DNA from: CAYSPU01 sp964432995
GTDB taxonomy: Bacteria > Verrucomicrobiota > Verrucomicrobiia > Limisphaerales > JAHDYP01
Reading direction: 5' to 3'
Length of the DNA: 15,993 nucleotides
Assembly (NCBI GenBank): GCA_964432995.1
Contig: CAYSPU010000135.1
Coordinates: 1 to 15,993 of the forward strand
Part shown: positions 1 through 6,110 of the stretch, one piece after another
Position numbering within the stretch: the first letter of the stretch is position 1
How the letters are laid out: every line of letters starts with the position of its first letter
Translations under genes and position numbers: made by a program
Notes under the pieces: generated by a model
The model's database searches: none
The model's input: the letters and a program-made list of their open reading frames with translations, nothing else
Told to the model about the DNA's origin: nothing

Positions 1-159
1 GCTGGGCTTGATCACAATGCTGCTCTGGACGTGGCACACGGCCGGGTCGCTGTTGTTGTCGATCCGGACAGTGAGCGAGGTCGCTTTCCAGCGTAGTCCG
101 TGATGGAAAGCAGATGCTGCATCGGGGTCGTCGTGCCGGTGAGCGAGGGAAGCGCTCAC
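1..159 (-). CDS. Hypothetical protein, N-terminal fragment (3' end off window)
   Basis: A minus-strand frame opens with GTG at 159-157 and stays open for 53 codons to the left edge. It reads VSASLAHRHDDPDAAS, then FHHGLRWKATSLTVRIDNN and ends VQSSIVIKPS. The GTG overlaps the TGA of the upstream 185-aa gene as GTGA (156-159), the usual sign of translational coupling. A GGAG lies about nine bases upstream of the GTG. An in-frame TGA directly precedes the GTG, so no earlier start is possible. The composition (alternating polar and hydrophobic residues, few Arg/Pro runs) looks like real beta-rich protein rather than high-GC shadow. I do not recognise the family. No signal peptide or catalytic motif is visible. 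It probably works with the 185-aa protein, but only because they are co-transcribed. Confidence 0.55.
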   Translation of the reverse strand, partial: MSASLAHRHDDPDAASAFHHGLRWKATSLTVRIDNNSDPAVCHVQSSIVIKPS

Positions 160-713
160 TCAACCTGGACTCCGTCACAGGAGTCCCCCGGCAACGGTCG
201 AAATGGCCAGTCACGAATCGAGAAACCGAAGTAGCGGACGAACCGCTCCAACTGGCCGCCGTAGAGACCGTGCCCGCGGCCGTAGTTCTGGAACTCCCAG
301 AGGAGGATGGCGCCGGCGAGCGCCGCCGGGTGGATGCCACCCGCCATGGCCGCTACCCTGAACACCAGGTTGCAGGCGGATCGCCACTCCTCCGCCCCGG
401 CTTCCTCGCGGATCGCGGCCAGAAGATCTGGTCGGCGGCACTTTAGCCGTCTGCCCTGCTCAAAGGCTTCCCGCGCCACGGGGATCAGTTCGTCATGGCG
501 TAGCCCGGGGCAGTGCGTCTCGTTCTGGACCGCCAGTCGAAACAACAGGGTTTCCAGCACTTGCCCCATTACCCCCCACTGAACCGGACGGTCGTGGTAG
601 TATTCGCTGGCGACGTGGAACACCGGGTGTCGGAGTTGTTCGATCACCGGACGTCCGTAAAGCGGCGCCTGCCGACCCCAAGCCGCGAGGGTCTCCCGGG
701 TGACTGGAGGCAT
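156..713 (-). CDS. Hypothetical protein, 185 aa
   Basis: The chosen start is the ATG at 713, giving 185 aa. The frame also allows a TTG at 740 (nine more residues), but neither start has a clear Shine-Dalgarno. The protein begins MPPVTRETLAAWGRQAPLYG. It is largely helical, with charged helices at about residues 75-110 (REAFEQGRRL, LLAAIREEAGAEEW). A small-residue, moderately hydrophobic stretch lies at about 117-140 (FRVAAMAGGIHPAALAG), followed by an aromatic Gly-rich part (FQNYGRGHGLYGGQ). The hydrophobic stretch contains a His and a Pro and is too weak to call a membrane helix. No family recognised. It is the first gene of a minus-strand pair and diverges from another pair of unknown genes, so the four may belong together. 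That grouping is inference. Confidence 0.6.
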   Translation of the reverse strand: MPPVTRETLAAWGRQAPLYGRPVIEQLRHPVFHVASEYYHDRPVQWGVMGQVLETLLFRLAVQNETHCPGLRHDELIPVAREAFEQGRRLKCRRPDLLAAIREEAGAEEWRSACNLVFRVAAMAGGIHPAALAGAILLWEFQNYGRGHGLYGGQLERFVRYFGFSIRDWPFRPLPGDSCDGVQVE

Positions 714-1020
714 TCGTCCGGACTTGGACCACTCCCCCAACTGGTAGAGACCCTGCCCTGTTGTTATGACACGGCATTCCGTTGCGGAACCTCACCGTCG
801 CAAGTATAGGGAAGATCAGCGTCATGAATGAGCCCGCGGTTGCGGGGTCCGGCTCCCTGGCCCGCAGAAGGCCAAGGCGCCTCAGCGGCGGTCGGGACCG
901 CCAATGAATGAACCGCGATGACGTCGTCCCGGATAGCGAAGTTCTCCGCCGACGGTCTCCGCAGCAAACAGGATCCTGCGCCGTCCGTTCTTTCGGTGCG
1001 TTGTCGCCGAGTTGCTCATC
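714..1020. other. Divergent intergenic region
   Basis: This stretch separates two divergently transcribed gene pairs of unknown function and should contain promoters for both. Short open frames in it have arginine- and proline-rich shadow composition and no ribosome binding sites. One promoter-like pair of hexamers is listed separately. I see no convincing operator repeat or structured RNA. Confidence 0.5.
782..810 (+). promoter_or_regulatory. Candidate sigma70-like promoter
   Basis: TTGCGG (782-787) is followed after exactly 17 bases by TATAGG (805-810); each hexamer matches the consensus at four of six positions. It points toward the 1021-2897 pair and would leave a leader of about 200 bases. 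On the opposite strand the same site reads TATACT, a good -10, but without a matching -35. Hexamers of this quality can occur by chance, so this is only a candidate. Confidence 0.22.
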
Positions 1021-1755
1021 ATGAAGCCGAATCCGTCATCACCAGAGTCCCTCAGCCGCTCATCTTTGCAGTCCGAGTGGTTTGAGTCCCTTGTTCGTCG
1101 CGCCAGATCGCAAGGCATCGCTGTCCCGGACAATCTGGCGGCGCCGATCGACTACGGTTACCGCCCTGGAACATACTGGGGTCCCGGTGTCGTCGCTGGT
1201 GCCGAACTCCACCCGGTCGGCCAGCGCCTGGCCGGCCTCGAGTTGCTGCGGGCCTCGGAACCGGTTCCCGAACCGAAGACGAGTCTGCCGCCCGATATGG
1301 CCGAACTCATGGCTGCCTTTACCAAGCTCTCGCAGAACCGCTTCCGGGATGACCGCCATCTGCCGTCGCTGAGATCCGGCAAAGTCGAAATCGCCCGGCT
1401 CGCGCTGGCATCCACAACCCGGGACGTCATCAGCATTCGCGCCCGCCCCCACGGCAAACGGATCGCCTATCGCGTGGTCGACGAATACGACACGCACTAC
1501 GCCATCGCCCCGGGTTCCTCGGCCGAGCCCCTCACACTGCAACAGCTCATCGACTTGATCGAAAGCGCCGAAGGCGAGCTGGGTTTTCTCGGTCTCCGTA
1601 TGCTGAAGAGCAAGGCGGCAGAAGGCCGGATGGGCCCGGGTGAGTATCGTGACTTCATCGCGTTCTCATCGGACTGCTACGCGGAACTGGCCGTCCACTA
1701 CTGGTTCGCCGTGCGCGATTGGATCCACAACGAGAAACAGCACAACCAGGCATGA
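1021..1755 (+). CDS. Hypothetical protein, 244 aa
   Basis: The start is the ATG at 1021 (MKPNPSSPESLSRSS). A TTG three codons upstream is possible, and no strong Shine-Dalgarno is seen for either. Residues 1-20 are Ser/Pro-rich and probably disordered. A middle part contains GQRLAGLELLRASE (about 68-80) and LPPDMAELMAAFTKLSQNRF (89-108). A beta-rich stretch then has RIAYRVVDEYDTHYAIAP (147-164). It is followed by a helix LTLQQLIDLIESAEGELGF (171-189) and an aromatic C-terminus with AELAVHYWFAVRDWIHNE. There is no signal peptide, membrane segment or catalytic signature that I recognise. Its TGA overlaps the ATG of the next gene (1752-1755), so the two products are probably made in a fixed ratio and may interact. 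Function unknown. Confidence 0.65.
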   Translation: MKPNPSSPESLSRSSLQSEWFESLVRRARSQGIAVPDNLAAPIDYGYRPGTYWGPGVVAGAELHPVGQRLAGLELLRASEPVPEPKTSLPPDMAELMAAFTKLSQNRFRDDRHLPSLRSGKVEIARLALASTTRDVISIRARPHGKRIAYRVVDEYDTHYAIAPGSSAEPLTLQQLIDLIESAEGELGFLGLRMLKSKAAEGRMGPGEYRDFIAFSSDCYAELAVHYWFAVRDWIHNEKQHNQA

Positions 1756-2897
1756 AGCCCGACCGTGCACCCGTTCGCCAATCTGCAGTCCCCACGCTGT
1801 CCGGGCCTCCTGAACCAAGCTCGCACGCCGCAGGCCACCTGCCCGCATCCGGCGAGGAAGCGTTCGCACCCTACTTCCGGAACTGGGACCCGCTCTGCAA
1901 ACGGTTCCTGGCCTTGGGCGCCGACGCCGCTTCGTTCGAGCTGGTGAAGCTCGTCTTTCCGCTGGTCCGCGAAGCGTCGGTGCTCCAGCTGCCCCGCAAC
2001 GCGCAAAGCCTCGCCAGCTGGCTCACCACCGCCGCGGTTGCCGGCCATCGCCTCGGGAAGAGCCACCCCGACCTCGCCGACCGCGTTCTCCCGGAGGCCG
2101 AAACCGCCGCCGCCCTGGACCACCTCAGGCTCATCCACAATCAGGTCCGACGGCGCGCCCCCACGCCCGGCGTCCTCACCCTGGCCTTTCGCGATGTCCA
2201 GCAACGTCAGTGGGCCGACGCAACCTCCGAGGAGGCGATCGTGAATGTCCTCCTGAACAACCTGCTGGACGCATTCCGGGCCGGGTTCGCCGCTGCCACC
2301 GTCGCGTTGGACGAACCGGATCTGCTGCTCTTCGCCGAGTCGTTTGCCGTGCTGCCAAACAACTATGGCGATCTTTACGTTCTCCGCTTGTTCGATGTTG
2401 TCCGCCAGTCGGTCGGAGTGTCTCCAGCCGTGCAGATGAGGCCTCCGCTGCTGAAGCTGGCCGATCAACATTCGAGCACCCGCCCGGTCGAAGGGGCCGC
2501 GCAACGCCCCTTCTTCGAGCGCAGGATCCGAAACAACGGGCACCCTCTTCCCGAGACCGAGTGCCCGGTGGACGACGTCGACATGCTCCAGTGGGTGCGG
2601 CGGGCCCGCGCCTACGCCCGGACGTTTCGGCGGAAGGACCCGGGCGCCCTCCGGGCTGTGCTGCGGGAATCGGCGGCGCACCTGGACGAGGTGCGCAGAC
2701 TCATTGCCCAGGCGAAAGAAGATGCCGGTGGACCCGGCTTGGTCCCGCTGACGCGAGCCATCCTCAAGTGGCACCGGGACGTTTACGGCTGGGCTGCCCT
2801 CCCGTTCTACGCGCAGCAACTGTCCCGCGTGGTCCACTGCGTGGACTTCGCCATGTGGATGGTCTGGCTCGATCCCGTGCCGGCGCGTGGCGGATGA
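1752..2897 (+). CDS. Hypothetical protein, 381 aa
   Basis: The start is the ATG at 1752, inside the ATGA overlap with the previous stop; an in-frame upstream extension to 1719 would run through the end of the neighbour and is less likely. The first 35 residues are Pro/Ser/Ala-rich and look disordered. The rest is predicted mostly alpha-helical: FELVKLVFPLVREASVLQL, then ASWLTTAAVAGHRLGK, then a paired-helix section ending in an Asn-containing segment (EAIVNVLLNNLLDAFRAGF). The C-terminal third has LQWVRRARAYARTFRRKD, LDEVRRLIAQAKEDAG and an aromatic tail (FAMWMVWLDPVP). I recognise no domain. Codon use matches the upstream gene. It ends 36 bases before the convergent response-regulator-like gene with no obvious terminator between. 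Function unknown; coupling to the 244-aa protein is the only clue. Confidence 0.65.
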   Translation: MKPDRAPVRQSAVPTLSGPPEPSSHAAGHLPASGEEAFAPYFRNWDPLCKRFLALGADAASFELVKLVFPLVREASVLQLPRNAQSLASWLTTAAVAGHRLGKSHPDLADRVLPEAETAAALDHLRLIHNQVRRRAPTPGVLTLAFRDVQQRQWADATSEEAIVNVLLNNLLDAFRAGFAAATVALDEPDLLLFAESFAVLPNNYGDLYVLRLFDVVRQSVGVSPAVQMRPPLLKLADQHSSTRPVEGAAQRPFFERRIRNNGHPLPETECPVDDVDMLQWVRRARAYARTFRRKDPGALRAVLRESAAHLDEVRRLIAQAKEDAGGPGLVPLTRAILKWHRDVYGWAALPFYAQQLSRVVHCVDFAMWMVWLDPVPARGG

Positions 2898-2932
2898 CGT
2901 CCTTTGGAGCGCGGATTCCGCCCGGAGTCGCG

Positions 2933-3481
2933 TCACCCCTCCCGCTCTGGTTTGGCCAGGCGGCTCTCCAGTGCGTCGACTCGCCGGCGCAGGAAGTCGA
3001 TCTGGGTAAGCAGGTGCGAGAGCAGTCCCACCAGATAAGGCGAGTGTGCCCAGCTCTCCCGGCGTTCAATGGCCTCCGGCGTTGTCTTCATCGCCTCGGG
3101 AATCGCCGTCAGGAGGTGTTCGACGCCAAAGGGTTTTCCCATAAACCCGGCCGCCCCCTCGCGCAGCGCCCAGGCGGCGGTCTCCAGACCGCCCATGCCC
3201 GTGATGATCAGAACCGGGATTGTCGGATGCTTGCGCCGCAACCACACGAGCAACTCCCTGCCGTTGACCTCGGGCATGTTGAGGTTGGTGACGACGATAT
3301 CCGGCGCCCACTCCCCGCAGACGGCCATCGCCTGTCGGCCCGTGGCCGCGGTCTTGAGGTCATACTGACCCTCGAGGACCTTCGTGAGAACCCGAACGAG
3401 TATCACCTCGTCGTCCACGAGGAGCAGTCTCTTGCGGGCGCGCTGGGTGGGGGGCATGGCAGGGATCTGTTTGCTGGTCAC
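2933..3481 (-). CDS. Response-regulator receiver-like protein with Asn in place of the phospho-acceptor Asp
   Basis: A single receiver domain (CheY-like, Response_reg family) fills about residues 16-130 of 182. The acidic pair is present in LLLVDDE (Asp23, Asp24). The Thr of IITGMGG (Thr94) and the Lys of FMGKPFG (Lys116) are also present. At the phosphorylation site the sequence reads VVTNLNMPEVNG, so the usual Asp is Asn66 (codon AAC). The protein therefore probably cannot be phosphorylated normally and may act as a phosphorylation-independent partner. No DNA-binding or enzymatic output domain follows, only a helix likely to form a coiled coil (LLSHLLTQIDFLRRRVDALE). The start used is GTG 3481, which overlaps the metK TGA as GTGA; GTG 3490 and ATG 3457 are alternatives, none with a strong Shine-Dalgarno. 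Its tight linkage to metK implies co-transcription, not a shared pathway. Confidence 0.85.
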   Translation of the reverse strand: MTSKQIPAMPPTQRARKRLLLVDDEVILVRVLTKVLEGQYDLKTAATGRQAMAVCGEWAPDIVVTNLNMPEVNGRELLVWLRRKHPTIPVLIITGMGGLETAAWALREGAAGFMGKPFGVEHLLTAIPEAMKTTPEAIERRESWAHSPYLVGLLSHLLTQIDFLRRRVDALESRLAKPEREG

Positions 3482-4575
3482 TCTTCCCACGGCAAACCGC
3501 GTTTGCCGAAGTGACCGTAGTTGGTCGTCTGCCGATAGATCGGCCGCAGCAGATCGAGTCGACTGCTGATTGCCGCGGGGCGGAAGTCGAACCCGCGCAC
3601 GAATTCCGCCACCTCCCGGTCATCGCCGGTGCCGAAGGTTTCCGCCCCGAGCGCAACCGGTTGCGCCACCCCGATCGCATAGGACACCTGGATCTCCACC
3701 CGCCGGGCCAAACGGGCCTTGATCACCTGGCGGGCCACAAATCGGGCGAAGTAAGCGGCGCTGCGATCCACCTTCGAAGGGTCCTTCCCGCTGAACGCGC
3801 CACCCCCGTGTCGGGCCATCCCTCCGTAGGTGTCGACGATGATCTTGCGACCCGTCACCCCGCAATCCCCCGTCGGACCGCCGATCTCGAAAACGCCGGT
3901 CGGGTTCACCTGCAGCCGAATGCCGGGGTGAAACCACTCCGCCAAATGCTGCGGCAGAAGCCGGCTGCGGATGGCCTCCTCGATCACGGCACGCTCCACA
4001 CCCGGCCGGTGCTGCGTCGATACGACCACGTCCGTCACTTGAACCGGTCGACCTTCCCGATACTCCACCGTCACCTGGGTCTTCGCGTCTGGCCGTGCCC
4101 AGGGGAGGACTCCGTCCTTGCGCAGCCGGGACAACCCTCCGCTGAGCCGATGCGCCAGCAGGATGGGCAGCGGCATCAACTCGGGCGTCTCCGCGGTCGC
4201 GTAGCCGAACATCATGCCCTGGTCGCCGGCTCCCTGTTCGCTCGACAAGCTGACCCCGGCGTCGATGTTCGCCGACTGCTCGCCCAGCAGGTTCTGGATG
4301 CGGACCCCCTCCGCGTTGAATTCCTCCCCGGACTGGTCGTAGCCGATTCCCCGAATCACATCGCGGACGATGGGTTCCACCGTCACCGGCCCGCCCCGCG
4401 CCTTGATTTCCCCCGCCACGATGACGTGTGGACCCTTGCACAAAACCTCGCAGGCCACGTGAGCACGGGAATCGCGCTCCAGGTAGGCGTCGAGGATGCT
4501 GTCGGCGATCAGGTCGCAGACCTTGTCCGGGTGACCTTCGCTTACCGATTCGGAGGTGAACAGACCGTCTTTCAT
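3478..4575 (-). CDS. metK: S-adenosylmethionine synthetase (methionine adenosyltransferase)
   Basis: MetK makes S-adenosylmethionine from methionine and ATP, releasing phosphate and pyrophosphate; it is a cytosolic, usually tetrameric enzyme and the main methyl-donor source. The 365-aa product carries the family signatures in order. The N-terminal GHPDK motif (about 14-18) supplies ATP and metal ligands. The signature GAGDQGMMFGYA is at 115-126. The C-terminal glycine-rich GGGAFSGKDPSKVDRSAAY is at 257-275. The start ATG at 4575 is fixed by homology (MKDGLFTSESVSEGHPDK) and by AAGGAG at 4592-4587, about 11 bases upstream; the open frame extends further upstream but that part is not MetK. It is slightly shorter than the E. 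coli enzyme (about 384 aa). It lies between a small upstream gene that ends 26 bases away and the response-regulator-like gene, so it is the middle of a three-gene unit. I saw no recognisable SAM riboswitch upstream. Confidence 0.97.
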   Translation of the reverse strand: MKDGLFTSESVSEGHPDKVCDLIADSILDAYLERDSRAHVACEVLCKGPHVIVAGEIKARGGPVTVEPIVRDVIRGIGYDQSGEEFNAEGVRIQNLLGEQSANIDAGVSLSSEQGAGDQGMMFGYATAETPELMPLPILLAHRLSGGLSRLRKDGVLPWARPDAKTQVTVEYREGRPVQVTDVVVSTQHRPGVERAVIEEAIRSRLLPQHLAEWFHPGIRLQVNPTGVFEIGGPTGDCGVTGRKIIVDTYGGMARHGGGAFSGKDPSKVDRSAAYFARFVARQVIKARLARRVEIQVSYAIGVAQPVALGAETFGTGDDREVAEFVRGFDFRPAAISSRLDLLRPIYRQTTNYGHFGKRGLPWEE

Positions 4576-4600
4576 GGGCTCTTGATCTCCTTGGGAGGAC

Positions 4601-4903
4601 TCAGGCGGCGCGCGGCAGGAAGCAAACCGACCAGATGCGCGGCGGGGCTTTGCGTTGCGTGTTCGGCCACGCCGCATCGGAACCCGCCAACGTGGACGGA
4701 TCGATGCCAAACAACGCCAGCAGCGCGTCGCGGAGCTGCCGGGCCTCCCGCAGGCTCGGAGTCTCCAGCGACAACCGAATCCGGTGTTTGGTGAAGTCCG
4801 GCAGATGCACAGTGAAATGGCACCACCAAGTGCCGTTGTTGTTCCACAAATGGTGGTTCTCGTTGCCCGACTGACATCGAACCGAAGCGATGGGATGGTT
4901 CAT
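4601..4903 (-). CDS. Small protein with an integrase N-terminal-like (Arm/AP2-type) segment
   Basis: The 100-aa frame from ATG 4903 begins MNHPIASVRCQSGNENHH. Residues 18-60 (HLWNNNGTWWCHFTVHLPDF, then RIRLSLETPSLREARQLRD) follow a pattern known from the N-terminal arm-type DNA-binding segment of tyrosine recombinases: a Trp/Tyr-rich strand pair, a basic strand, a 'SL.T' turn, then an Ala-Arg-rich helix. No catalytic recombinase domain follows. The C-terminal part is short and looks unstructured. The frame is open upstream to 5038, but those residues have shadow-like composition and there is no good ribosome binding site for any start. It ends 26 bases before metK and covers part of the metK upstream region, so it may be co-transcribed with metK. 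It could be a relic of an integrase or a domesticated DNA-binding domain. Confidence 0.55.
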   Translation of the reverse strand: MNHPIASVRCQSGNENHHLWNNNGTWWCHFTVHLPDFTKHRIRLSLETPSLREARQLRDALLALFGIDPSTLAGSDAAWPNTQRKAPPRIWSVCFLPRAA

Positions 4904-5003
4904 ATGATGCGTCCCGTGCTGGCAACGCATCAGGAGGTCCCGAAAACACCAACGCCGCCCGCACCTGCGAACGGCAGCATCTCCAGGGGGACAATACTCG
5001 ATT

Positions 5004-5020
5004 TGGAGCAATCTGCTCCA
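5004..5020. promoter_or_regulatory. Perfect 7-3-7 dyad, possible operator or hairpin
   Basis: TGGAGCA (5004-5010) and TGCTCCA (5014-5020) are perfect inverted repeats separated by ATC. The site is about 100 bases upstream of the small gene that precedes metK. It could be a dimeric repressor site or a short RNA hairpin in the metK-unit leader. There is no T-tract, so it is not a typical terminator. Chance occurrence is possible. Confidence 0.3.
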
Positions 5021-5318
5021 CGCATCCGCCACCGACACCCGCCGGCAACGTGGGCACCTTGGCCTTGTCCCAGGCCAGGAAGCCGGATCCCGCCCGCGCG
5101 AGACCTCTCCTGATGCTGCTTTCTTCTCAACCGACTGCCAATGAACGCCGATCTCGACGGGACCATAGCCATTGGACGCCGATGCTCAAGCCCGCGGTGT
5201 GTCATAGAGGGGCTTGGAAGCGGACTTGGGTCCACATTCATCCCTTGCTGGTTCTCGCCCGCTGTGCCACAAGACTGCTGCGCAGCGTTCGGGCGTTGCG
5301 TGCCGGAGAAGCCCCACG

Positions 5319-5325
5319 AAAGGAG
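5319..5325 (+). promoter_or_regulatory. Shine-Dalgarno sequence deciding the start of the acidic-protein gene
   Basis: AAAGGAG is placed seven bases before the ATG at 5333. It is the best ribosome binding site seen in this window. It selects 5333 over an in-frame ATG at 5141, whose extra 64 residues are Cys-, Arg- and Pro-rich and not protein-like. Confidence 0.75.
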
Positions 5326-5332
5326 AACATCA

Positions 5333-5752
5333 ATGCACGAAAAGGAAGAAGAGGGCGAGGAGGAGGTCAGCGAGCAGGAAGTCATGAGCAAAGGCACCCG
5401 CGTTCACTATGTATTCTGGGACGGTGGGCCCGGAGGGGGCGCTCAATACGATGAGATCTACCACTACCAGGGCAAGTATTGGACGCAGTCCTATGCGAGC
5501 GGCTTTGAAGGACCCTACGACACCATGGACGAGGCCCTCAGCGGCGAATTCCTGGGCGTCAGCAACGCCGTCGAGCGCATTGAGAACGACGAGTTGTCGA
5601 CCAGGGAACTGGTGGACAGGCTCACGGTTCACGGCGCCGATCCGGGACATGTCGTGGAGATCAATGACGAGGAATGGGAAGTCCAGGAAGACGGCACCCT
5701 CGCCCCGGTCGATCCGGACGACTCCGACTCCTCGAAGGACGACGACGAGTGA
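5333..5752 (+). CDS. Highly acidic small hypothetical protein, 139 aa
   Basis: The start at 5333 is set by a strong Shine-Dalgarno. The protein begins with an almost purely acidic segment (HEKEEEGEEEVSEQEV, residues 2-17) and ends in another (VDPDDSDSSKDDDE, 126-139). Between them is a compact core with aromatic beta-like segments (TRVHYVFWDGGPGGGAQYD, IYHYQGKYWTQSYASG) and a helical part (AVERIENDELSTRELVDRL). A second short beta-like segment follows (HVVEINDEEWEVQEDG). There is no signal peptide, membrane segment or Cys, so it is probably a soluble cytoplasmic protein. The polyacidic ends resemble those of proteins that bind basic partners or cations, but that is inference. I do not recognise the family. 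It stands alone between two long spacers, so it is likely monocistronic and, judging from the ribosome binding site, well translated. Confidence 0.82.
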   Translation: MHEKEEEGEEEVSEQEVMSKGTRVHYVFWDGGPGGGAQYDEIYHYQGKYWTQSYASGFEGPYDTMDEALSGEFLGVSNAVERIENDELSTRELVDRLTVHGADPGHVVEINDEEWEVQEDGTLAPVDPDDSDSSKDDDE

Positions 5753-6098
5753 ACTCCGGGCGGTGCTCACGGACTGACCTCAGAAATGCGGGAGCAGCCG
5801 CGTGTCGGAACGACGGTCGACTCGCCAACGTGCCGCCTTGCGGCGCCCTCGGAGAGGCCGCCCTACCACTCCAGCGAAGTGGTATCCCAGAGTAGTCAGG
5901 GGATTCATTCCCTTCCACAGCCACTGCCGTTGCGGACGCGTCTTCAGCCGCCTCGTTCTCGACTCCCCCACCGCCTACGAACTCCTGCAGGCGGCCTGAG
6001 AAACAACGGGCGCCGTTGTAAGCGCCAAGAGACTCGAAGCGCGTCATCTTTCACGAAACCGCTGCCGGGGTGCCGATGCGCGCCCCGGCCGGCGAACC
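5753..6098. other. Intergenic region rich in small hairpins
   Basis: About 345 bases without a credible gene. It holds several small dyads: GCCGC/GCGGC with a three-base loop (5832-5844), CCTC/GAGG (around 5847-5857), TACCACT/AGTGGTA with a seven-base loop (5864-5884), and ACAACG/CGTTGT (6003-6019). None is followed by a T-tract, so none is an orthodox terminator. Frames crossing it (for example minus strand 5661-6047) overlap the acidic-protein gene and have shadow composition. Confidence 0.45.
5832..5884. repeat. Candidate interspersed palindromic repeat
   Basis: Three adjacent perfect short stems, GCCGC-CTT-GCGGC, CCTC-GGA-GAGG and TACCACT-(7)-AGTGGTA, are packed in about 50 bases between genes. 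This layout is typical of REP-like interspersed elements in environmental genomes. There is only one copy in this window, so its repeat nature cannot be shown from the sequence here. Confidence 0.3.
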
Positions 6099-6110
6099 GT
6101 GAGTTCAAAC

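Larger units (their letters stand above)
4904..5332. other. Divergent intergenic region
   Basis: This spacer of about 430 bases lies between the minus-strand metK unit and the plus-strand acidic-protein gene. It contains one clean dyad (5004-5020, listed separately), a weaker AAGCCC/GGGCTT pair around 5188-5215, and a Shine-Dalgarno at its right end. Open frames crossing it on both strands are rich in Arg, Pro and Ser and look like shadows. I found no convincing sigma70 hexamer pair and no known riboswitch consensus. Confidence 0.4.

Noticed and set aside
1698..2936. Long minus-strand open frame (412 codons) opposite the 381-aa gene
   Set aside because: It is the antisense shadow of a GC-rich gene; its product is full of Gly, Arg, Gln and Val runs and matches no family, while the plus-strand gene has a coupled start.
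4576..4710. N-terminal extension of MetK to position 4710
   Set aside because: The extra 45 residues are Arg/Pro-rich, overlap the upstream gene, and a Shine-Dalgarno plus family alignment place the start at 4575.
3511..4794. Long plus-strand open frame (427 codons) opposite metK
   Set aside because: metK on the other strand is certain from its signature motifs; this frame is its complement and is His/Pro/Arg-rich.
4576..5332. SAM riboswitch in front of the metK unit
   Set aside because: I looked for known SAM-sensing riboswitch consensus patterns upstream of metK and saw none; only a covariance-model search could exclude a divergent one.
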